Shown here: piece after piece, positions 53,242 through 58,920 of the stretch | Position numbering within the stretch: position 1 is the stretch's first letter | How the letters are laid out: every line of letters starts with the position of its first letter | NCBI GenBank assembly: GCA_018883785.1 | Contig: JAHLFO010000009.1 | Coordinates: 1 to 58,920, forward strand | Direction: 5' to 3' | Source: Candidatus Bacteroides intestinipullorum | GTDB taxonomy: Bacteria; Bacteroidota; Bacteroidia; Bacteroidales; Bacteroidaceae | DNA length: 58,920 bases | The notes under the pieces: model-generated | What the model was told of the DNA's origin: nothing | Database searches by the model: none | The model's input: the letters and a program-made list of their open reading frames with translations, nothing else | Position numbers and translations under genes: made by a program

Positions 53242-53414
53242 TCTGTCCGTAGAGGCGGCATTGGCTTCGGCGTTACGCTTTGCCGACAGGCGAAACCGCT
53301 TGCAGTCCCTTGGCACTTTCGTCTCCATGCGGTGCCTCATTCCCCCCCTGAAAAGCGGCTTTATTTTTAATGTATATCCGCTAAGTACCCATGTCTAAGT
53401 TCTAAGTTCATGGA

Positions 53415-53480
53415 TGTTTCACCCGTACTGAAACAGTGTTTCACCCGTACTGAAACAGCGTTTCACCCGTACTGTGACAA
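53415..53480. repeat. Three tandem 22-bp palindromic repeats between convergent genes
   Basis: Units start at 53415, 53437 and 53459. The first two are identical and carry TGTTTCACCCGTACTGAAAC, a perfect 7-bp palindrome (TGTTTCA and TGAAACA with its last A) around CCCGTAC; the third has lost pairing on one side. The rest of the 446-bp gap shows only the GH92 hairpin. Confidence 0.95.
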
Positions 53481-53589
53481 CATGAGAACTTTGATGGGGC
53501 GATAGCGGATGTTCATATTATTTTTCATCATCCTTTCGTTTTCCCTCTTATAAGTAGCATCTATAAATATTGGCAGAGAGCCGTCATGG

Positions 53590-55245
53590 TTACAGCGAAT
53601 CATCAATTTGCATGGCCTTGAACACAGGCTTCGCTTCCTGCCTCTCTGACTCGTAACCGTACCAATAGCCGGGCATCCCAGGAGCCTCTGGAGGTAGGTA
53701 GCAGAGCCTGAGCGTGGGCTTGTACACGCCTTGCAGTACCTTCCAATTTTCGGGGGGTGTTTGTTTTTTGGTGCGCACATGTTCGGCAGGCTTCTTCTTG
53801 AGAGACAATCCTGCCTCGATCCACGCTTGGGTGACGGCGGAGGAGAAGGTAGGGTAGTGAGCCTGGCAGAAGTCGTAGAGTAGCACGCCGCGCCGCTCCA
53901 GACTCAGGGGATGGAGGATGACCTCCTGACGCGTCAAGACATCGAGGAAGCGCGATAGAAACGCCTCATCCTCCAGGATAAGCCGCCGCGTCACCGCCTG
54001 CCATGCAGGGGCGTTGTAGTAACCATCCAGCAAACGCGAAAGGCGTAAGGCTTCCTGTAGCCCGGCTGGCGCAATGCTGGGCGTCTGTAGCACCTCGTAA
54101 GGCGGCAGAAGCGCGTAGGTTAGGTCTAGCTGTTGGGCGCGGCGGCGCATCTCCGTGCCGGGCAGCACCTTGAGTGACTCCAACTGTATCTCGCCCGCTC
54201 CATAGCCAGCCAGTGTACGCACATCCGCGTAGATCTGTTCCAGGCGGTAGAGGGGTAACCCCGCGATGAGATCCACATGGGTCACCACGTTGGACAGTGA
54301 GCAGAGGTAGCGTAGCCCATCAAGTGATGCTTCCAGTCCGCCGCGTCGCCCACACGCTCGAAGCACATCTTCGTGCAGTGACTGGATGCCCGCTTCCAGG
54401 TGCAGCAGACCTGGGGGCATGTCGCTAAGCAGAGATTTTAGCTCGTCGTCCAGCAGGGCGGGGTGTATCTCTTGGTGAAAGTGTAGGTGGGGATGGTACG
54501 TGCGAAAAAGTCTCAACAAGTTGCAGGCGCGCCGAGTGTTGTAGTTGAAGGTGCGGTCGAGGATGCGGACATCGTGGATGCCATGTGCGCGGATATTCTC
54601 CAACCGTTGGGCGATGGCTTCTATGGGGAGACTGCGTACAGGTTTTTCCCCACCGCTGACGCAAAAAGCACACGTGTTGAAGCAGCCACGGGTAGTCTCC
54701 AGCTGCACAAAAGGTTTGTCCCAGCGGAAGAAAGGGCTCTCTTCGGGCGGCACGAGGCGGTCGAAGTGCGTTACTCGCGCCGTGCCGTTGTCCTGGTAGG
54801 TATGAGAGAGCGGGTCAATATAGCACAATCCCGGTATCTCTCGCCATTGCTCGCGTTGTGCCCACACAGGTAGCCATTGGGGGAACATCTCTTCTCCTTC
54901 ACCCCGGAAGACAGCATCAACCCAGGGTATGCGGCGCAGATAGTCTTCGTTGTCGTCCAGAAATTCGGGACCGCCCAGAATGACCACACACTCAGGCAGC
55001 AATGCTCGGACACGGGCCAGGAGATGGAGTAGGGCTTCGTGGGTGAAGAGCCAGGCAGTAGCGGCCAAGACGTCAGGGCGGCGGCGAACGATATCTTCCA
55101 CCACGGGACCGAGCGGCTCATTGGCGGTGGCCGATACCACATCCCACTCTGCGTCGGCAAGCCGCATCATTTGCGCGTGCAGGGCAGGCAAGGCCAGCGA
55201 GGCGTGGGCGTATGAACTGTTTAGGTCTATCCAGAGTAGCTTCAT
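53590..55245 (-). CDS. B12-binding-domain radical SAM protein (DUF4080)
   Basis: Radical SAM enzyme of 551 residues with a DUF4080 C-terminal domain; reaction unknown. The N-terminal cobalamin-binding-type domain (about 1-130) contains KLLWIDLNSSYAHASLALP and CVVILGGPEFLDD. The radical SAM core starts with TRGCFNTCAFC (C-x3-C-x2-C, about 190) for the [4Fe-4S] cluster, followed by RILDRTFNYN and HLEAGIQSLHEDVLRACGRRG (about 290). The typical B12 His loop (DxHxxG) is not obvious, so cobalamin binding is unproven. It is the second gene of a minus-strand pair, 24 bp after the MATE gene. Confidence 0.87.
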   Translation of the reverse strand: MKLLWIDLNSSYAHASLALPALHAQMMRLADAEWDVVSATANEPLGPVVEDIVRRRPDVLAATAWLFTHEALLHLLARVRALLPECVVILGGPEFLDDNEDYLRRIPWVDAVFRGEGEEMFPQWLPVWAQREQWREIPGLCYIDPLSHTYQDNGTARVTHFDRLVPPEESPFFRWDKPFVQLETTRGCFNTCAFCVSGGEKPVRSLPIEAIAQRLENIRAHGIHDVRILDRTFNYNTRRACNLLRLFRTYHPHLHFHQEIHPALLDDELKSLLSDMPPGLLHLEAGIQSLHEDVLRACGRRGGLEASLDGLRYLCSLSNVVTHVDLIAGLPLYRLEQIYADVRTLAGYGAGEIQLESLKVLPGTEMRRRAQQLDLTYALLPPYEVLQTPSIAPAGLQEALRLSRLLDGYYNAPAWQAVTRRLILEDEAFLSRFLDVLTRQEVILHPLSLERRGVLLYDFCQAHYPTFSSAVTQAWIEAGLSLKKKPAEHVRTKKQTPPENWKVLQGVYKPTLRLCYLPPEAPGMPGYWYGYESERQEAKPVFKAMQIDDSL

Positions 55246-55269
55246 GCTTTTTTGCCCCTTACATTACAG

Positions 55270-56631
55270 TCAAATCGTTTCCAACATTTCTTTTCGCTTT
55301 TGCCTCCGCATATACCACAATAATGCTGCCACCGCCGTCAAGAAAGCTAGTAAGTCACTGACCGGCAGGCTTGCCCATACGCCATCCAGTCCCCAAATGC
55401 CGGGGAATACGAGTAGGCAGGGCAGCAGGAAGATGAGCTGACGCGTCAGGGAGAGGAACAGGCTCATCTTGGCCAGGCCGATGTTTTGGAAGAAGTTGCC
55501 GATGACAATCTGCGCTCCGATGACGGGGAACATGGCCACGCAGATACGAAGGCCGTGAGCCGCCATGTTGATGAGGCCATCGTCGCTGGTGAAGATGCCC
55601 GACACGGCGTGGGGCAGCAGTTCGCAGATGAGGAAGCCGCTGGTGGTGATGCACACGCCCGATATGATGGCCAGGCGCAGCGTCTGCTTCACCCGTTCGG
55701 GCTTGCGCGCACCGAAGTTGTAGCCGATGATGGGTTGCATGCCCATGGTCAAGCCCATGACAATCATCAGGTAGAGCATCAAGAGGCGGTTGATGATGCC
55801 ATAGGCGCCGATGGCCATGTCGCCCCCGTGGTTTTGCAGGCTGTTGTTGATGATGATGACGATGACACAGGCCGTGACATTCATCAGGAAGGGGGACATG
55901 CCGATGGAGAAGATATCATTTACGATGCGTCGCTCCAGCCGCAGGTAGGGACGTTGCAGACGGATGTCGCTCTTCTTGTTGAGGAAGTGGTTGAGCACCC
56001 ACAGCATCCCGATGAACTGCGAGCACACCGTGGCCAGGGCGGCGCCGCGGATACCCCAGTCGAACTGGAAGATGAACAAGGGTGCCAGGATGACGTTGAC
56101 CAGCACACTGGTCATGGACGTCAGCATGGCCTTCTTGGGATGGCCCGTGGCACGCATCACGTAGTTCATGCCGATCATCACGTAGGCGAAGGGGGTGCCT
56201 GCCAGGATGATTTGCATGAAGTCCCGGGCATAGGGCAGGGTCTCGCTACTCGCTCCGAAGAAGCGCAGGATGTAGTCGAGGAAGAGGAAGGACAGCCCTC
56301 CGAAGATGATAGAGTTGACGATGCAGAGCATCAACGTGTTGCCCAGCACCTTGTTGACGCCCACCAGGTCCTTCTGTCCCAAGCGGATGGACGAAATGGT
56401 GGAGCCGCCAGCCGACACCAGGTTGCCGAAGGCCGCCGTCAAGTTCATCATCGGGAAGGTGATAGCCAAGCCAGCGATGGCCATCGGACCTACGCCGTGG
56501 CCGATGAAGATGCTGTCGATGATGTTGTAGAGCGAAACAATGGTCATGCCAATAATGGCAGGAATGGAGTATTGCAACAGCAATTTGCCGATGGGCTCCG
56601 TGCCCATGAGATGAGGATTGTTGTGGTTCAT
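55270..56631 (-). CDS. MATE family efflux transporter
   Basis: Inner-membrane Na+ or H+ driven multidrug exporter of 453 residues with 12 hydrophobic segments in two similar halves. LLLQYSIPAIIGMTIVSLYNIIDSIFIGHGVG (about 18-49, quoted in part: YSIPAIIGMTIVSLYNIID) and MQPIIGYNFGARKPERVKQT (about 297-316) are the family's paired motifs at the start of each half. Substrate unknown. It heads a unit with the radical SAM gene and has its own -7 box, 62 bp upstream. Confidence 0.93.
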   Translation of the reverse strand: MNHNNPHLMGTEPIGKLLLQYSIPAIIGMTIVSLYNIIDSIFIGHGVGPMAIAGLAITFPMMNLTAAFGNLVSAGGSTISSIRLGQKDLVGVNKVLGNTLMLCIVNSIIFGGLSFLFLDYILRFFGASSETLPYARDFMQIILAGTPFAYVMIGMNYVMRATGHPKKAMLTSMTSVLVNVILAPLFIFQFDWGIRGAALATVCSQFIGMLWVLNHFLNKKSDIRLQRPYLRLERRIVNDIFSIGMSPFLMNVTACVIVIIINNSLQNHGGDMAIGAYGIINRLLMLYLMIVMGLTMGMQPIIGYNFGARKPERVKQTLRLAIISGVCITTSGFLICELLPHAVSGIFTSDDGLINMAAHGLRICVAMFPVIGAQIVIGNFFQNIGLAKMSLFLSLTRQLIFLLPCLLVFPGIWGLDGVWASLPVSDLLAFLTAVAALLWYMRRQKRKEMLETI

Positions 56632-56693
56632 ACGCTTATGTCTCGTTATATATTATATAATGTATAGGAGTTGACCGTGGATAAAAAACCGTG

Positions 56694-56701
56694 CAAAGGT
56701 A
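56694..56701 (-). promoter_or_regulatory. Predicted -7 box of the MATE-radical SAM unit
   Basis: The minus strand reads TACCTTTG, 62 bp before the MATE ATG. Confidence 0.55.
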
Positions 56702-56710
56702 CGAAATATC

Positions 56711-56741
56711 TTGCATCTGTCGGATAGATTTCAGACCTTTG
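56711..56741 (+). promoter_or_regulatory. Predicted promoter of the HAD gene
   Basis: TTG at 56711-56713 and GACCTTTG at 56734-56741 (one mismatch to TAnnTTTG), 20 bp apart. It lies back to back with the MATE promoter and rules out starts before about 56746. Confidence 0.45.
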
Positions 56742-56770
56742 TGCCCGATTTAACAACAATGCAATGTTTT

Positions 56771-57424
56771 ATGGATAACACGCTTTGTAAGGCCGTCCTC
56801 TTTGACTTCGACGGCGTGATAGTGGACACCGAGGGGCAATACAGCCTCTTCTGGAATAAGATAGGGCAAGACTACCTGGGCGACCCCGCTTTCGGCGACC
56901 GTGTGAAGGGGCAGACACTGACCTATATCTACGACGCTTTCTTCCCCGACCCGCAGGTACGTCCGGCACTGACCGAAGCCCTTGTCCGTTATGAGGAGGA
57001 GATGACCTACGACTACGTGCCCGGCATCCTCGACTTCCTGGCCGACCTGCGCCGCCACGACGTGCGCACCGCGGTAGTCACCAGCTCCAACGAGCAGAAG
57101 ATGGCCGCCGTCTACCGCCAACGTCCGGAGATTCCCGCCCTGTTCGACCGCATCCTCACCGCCGAGCTGTTTGCCCATTCCAAGCCCGACCCTGACTGCT
57201 ACCTGCTGGGCATGCGCATCCTAGGCACTACGCCCGACCGGACTTGTGTCTTCGAGGATTCCTTCAACGGACTGAAGGCGGGCATGGCCTCGGGCGCACG
57301 AGTCATCGGAGTGGCTACGACTAATCCTCGCGAAGCCATCGCCTCGTCGAGCCATCGCGTGATAGACGACTTCCGCGGCTTCACCTACGAGGACCTGTGC
57401 GACACGTTGGCCATCGGCCATTAA
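56771..57424 (+). CDS. HAD hydrolase, beta-phosphoglucomutase/phosphatase type
   Basis: Cytoplasmic HAD-superfamily enzyme of 217 residues with a helical C1 cap. Motif I is VLFDFDGVIVDTEGQ (Asp12 nucleophile, Asp14), motif II VVTSSNEQK (about 101-109), motif III Lys in HSKPDPDCYLLG (about 137) and motif IV FEDSFNGLKAGMASGARVIGV (about 161). The pattern fits phosphatases or mutases acting on sugar phosphates; I cannot name the substrate. The ATG at 56771 or 56759 is likely, since earlier ones precede the promoter. It is 34 bp before panB on the same strand. Confidence 0.87.
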   Translation: MDNTLCKAVLFDFDGVIVDTEGQYSLFWNKIGQDYLGDPAFGDRVKGQTLTYIYDAFFPDPQVRPALTEALVRYEEEMTYDYVPGILDFLADLRRHDVRTAVVTSSNEQKMAAVYRQRPEIPALFDRILTAELFAHSKPDPDCYLLGMRILGTTPDRTCVFEDSFNGLKAGMASGARVIGVATTNPREAIASSSHRVIDDFRGFTYEDLCDTLAIGH

Positions 57425-57458
57425 TCCCATTGAACATTAACCATTAATCCCTATAATC

Positions 57459-58280
57459 ATGGCTGGATACATATCAGAAGACAATCGCAAAGTAACTACC
57501 CATCGCCTCGTAGAGATGAAGCAGAGGGGCGAAAAGATTTCCATGTTGACCGCGTATGACTATACCATGGCACAGATCGTGGACGGCGCGGGGATGGACG
57601 TCATCTTGGTGGGTGACTCCGCCTCCAACGTCATGGCCGGCAACGTGACCACGCTGCCCATCACGCTGGACCAGATGATTTATCATGCCAAGAGCGTGGT
57701 GCGGGGTGTGCGCCGCGCCATGGTGGTGGTGGACATGCCCTTCGGCTCCTACCAAGGCAACGAGCTGGAGGGGGTTCACTCGGCCATCCGCATCATGAAG
57801 GAGAGCCACGCCGACGCCCTGAAGATGGAGGGCGGGGAGGAGATTATCAGCACCGTCCGCCGCATCATCCAGGCGGGTATCCCCGTGATGGGGCACCTGG
57901 GCCTGATGCCCCAGAGCATCAACAAGTATGGCACCTACACCGTCCGTGCCAAGGACGACGCCGAGGCCGAGAAGCTGGTGCGCGACGCCCACTTGCTGGA
58001 GGAGGCGGGCTGCTTCGGCCTGGTGTTGGAGAAGATTCCCGCCGCGCTGGCCGGGCGCGTGTCCCACGAGCTCAGCATCCCCGTCATCGGCATCGGCGCC
58101 GGGGGCGACGTGGACGGGCAGGTGCTGGTGGTGCAGGACATGCTGGGCATGAACAACGGTTTCCGCCCGCGCTTCCTACGCCGGTATGCCGACCTCTACA
58201 CGGTGATGACGGACGCCATCAGCCGCTATGTCAGTGATGTGAAGAACCTGGATTTCCCCAATGAGAAGGAGCAGTATTGA
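57459..58280 (+). CDS. panB: 3-methyl-2-oxobutanoate hydroxymethyltransferase
   Basis: First committed step of pantothenate synthesis: adds a hydroxymethyl group from methylene-THF to 3-methyl-2-oxobutanoate, giving ketopantoate. The 273 residues include [20 protein letters not shown] (about 27-46), [14 protein letters not shown] (about 49-62, Mg-binding Asp), [10 protein letters not shown] (about 88-97, second Asp), [15 protein letters not shown] (about 145-159) and [11 protein letters not shown] with the catalytic Glu (about 180). The MFS gene starts inside its 3' end. Confidence 0.97.
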   Translation: MAGYISEDNRKVTTHRLVEMKQRGEKISMLTAYDYTMAQIVDGAGMDVILVGDSASNVMAGNVTTLPITLDQMIYHAKSVVRGVRRAMVVVDMPFGSYQGNELEGVHSAIRIMKESHADALKMEGGEEIISTVRRIIQAGIPVMGHLGLMPQSINKYGTYTVRAKDDAEAEKLVRDAHLLEEAGCFGLVLEKIPAALAGRVSHELSIPVIGIGAGGDVDGQVLVVQDMLGMNNGFRPRFLRRYADLYTVMTDAISRYVSDVKNLDFPNEKEQY

Positions 58281-58920
58281 CGCCGCGCCCGCCCTGCTCA
58301 GCCGCAACTTTGCCCTGGTGTGCGTGGCGGGTTTCCTGCTCTATGCCTCGGCCTACGCGGTGCTGTTGCCCCTGATGCGGTCGGGCCTTGCGCTGGAGGT
58401 CTGCCTCCCCTTTCTGCTGGGGATGCAGGTGGTGGGCCCCTTTCATGCCTGGCTGGCCGACAGGTTCAGGCGCAAGCACTTGTTGGTCTACCCCTTCATG
58501 GGCGTGCTGCTCGTGTCCGTCGGTTATGCCTACGCCTCCACGCCCCCTCAGTATGCCGCCCTGGCCCTGGTGCAGGGGATGTGCTTCGGGCTGGCCGCGT
58601 CGGCGGGCATCACGTTGAGCATCGACGTGGTGCATACGGGCCGTCGCACGCGGGCCAACATGGTGTATGCGTTCCTCACCCGGCTGGGCATGGCCGCAGG
58701 GAGCGTGGTGGGCCTGTGGGTGATGCCCTTGCAGACGTACCATTGGCTTGCGCCTGTCGTGGCCGGGGCGGCCGGGGTGTTGGCGGCGGCGTGGATGTAT
58801 GTGCCCTTCCGTGCGCCTATCGGCCTGCCGGTGATGAGCACCGACCGTTACGTGTCGGGCCGTGCCGTTTTCCCCGCCTTCAATGTGGGGCTGTTGGCCC
58901 TGGCCTGCGGGGTGTGGACG
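58261..58920 (+). CDS. MFS transporter, partial, 3' end off the right edge
   Basis: The frame is open from ATG 58261 to the end (220 codons), giving the first six or seven membrane segments of an MFS protein. [21 protein letters not shown] (about 16-36, quoted in part: [19 protein letters not shown]) starts the first helix, and [16 protein letters not shown] (about 66-81) is the MFS loop 2-3 motif D-R-F-x-R-K. No substrate can be inferred. It overlaps the panB 3' end by 20 bp, so it is probably co-expressed with panB. The ATG is supported by GC-rich coding character right through to the edge. Confidence 0.85.
   Translation, partial: MRRSSIDAAPALLSRNFALVCVAGFLLYASAYAVLLPLMRSGLALEVCLPFLLGMQVVGPFHAWLADRFRRKHLLVYPFMGVLLVSVGYAYASTPPQYAALALVQGMCFGLAASAGITLSIDVVHTGRRTRANMVYAFLTRLGMAAGSVVGLWVMPLQTYHWLAPVVAGAAGVLAAAWMYVPFRAPIGLPVMSTDRYVSGRAVFPAFNVGLLALACGVWT

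Noticed and set aside
53415..53480. Insertion-sequence or transposon end
   Set aside because: No transposase, no target-site duplication and no matching inverted end elsewhere in the window.
55486..56667. A 393-codon plus-strand frame opposite the MATE gene
   Set aside because: His/Asp/Val-rich shadow with no membrane segments or domains, opposite a clear transporter.

Overview
The window comes from a member of the Bacteroidales, most likely Bacteroidaceae. The evidence is a SusR-type regulator next to a SusA-type amylase, an S16 protein with the long Ala/Glu tail usual in this phylum, a tmRNA encoding the tag GENNYALAA, families largely confined to Bacteroidetes (DUF4831, DUF4301, DUF4494, DUF5686, DUF6377, Porin_10), and Bacteroidetes-type promoters (TAnnTTTG, sometimes with TTTG about 20 bp upstream) before most transcription units. 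By eye the GC content is higher than in classical Bacteroides, so I do not name a genus.

Layout. 1-9.8 kb: a starch/maltodextrin cluster with susA (cut by the left edge), susR, a sugar MFS transporter, a two-CBM20 4-alpha-glucanotransferase and a type I pullulanase lipoprotein. 10-16 kb: a DUF5686 outer-membrane protein, a GNAT/FemAB-like acyltransferase, then a tightly coupled nitroreductase - DUF2520 - KdsC-like phosphatase - Maf run. 16-25 kb (minus strand): a TPR protein with an O/P-type porin, pgk, pheS-MFS-nth, and a DUF4831 protein. 25.1 kb: ssrA (tmRNA) with its terminator. 25.6-34.4 kb: a sugar-isomerase-like protein, an aminotransferase, a LolC/E-type permease, a membrane glycosyltransferase, a Porin_10 protein, a solute-binding protein and rpsP. 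34.8-38.8 kb (minus): an AT-rich orphan gene and a 2-oxoacid:ferredoxin oxidoreductase operon (TPR, ferredoxin, alpha, small membrane protein, beta, gamma). 38.8-46.5 kb: a PAP2 phosphatase fused to an extra membrane domain, an HU-like protein, a duplicated ABC ATPase, DUF4494-YggS, DUF4301 and purT. 46.9-53.1 kb: a host-glycan type operon of one sulfatase and two GH92 alpha-mannosidases. 53.6-58.9 kb: a radical SAM/B12 protein, a MATE pump, a HAD phosphatase, panB and an MFS transporter cut by the right edge.

The starch genes form a pathway. The predicted outer-surface or periplasmic enzymes (SusA, pullulanase) cut and debranch glucans, the MFS protein would import the products, and MalQ would disproportionate them in the cytoplasm, under the membrane-bound regulator SusR. 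The rest of the sus operon should lie to the left.

The most unusual signal is not a gene. At least seven intergenic spots carry short tandem arrays whose unit sequences are unrelated but whose period is always 22-23 bp (or 11 bp, half of that). In several the unit is a palindrome, and in two arrays the outermost unit has changed on both arms so that the palindrome is kept. One array appears to lie in the 5' leader of the HU-like gene. I know of no described element that covers all of these.
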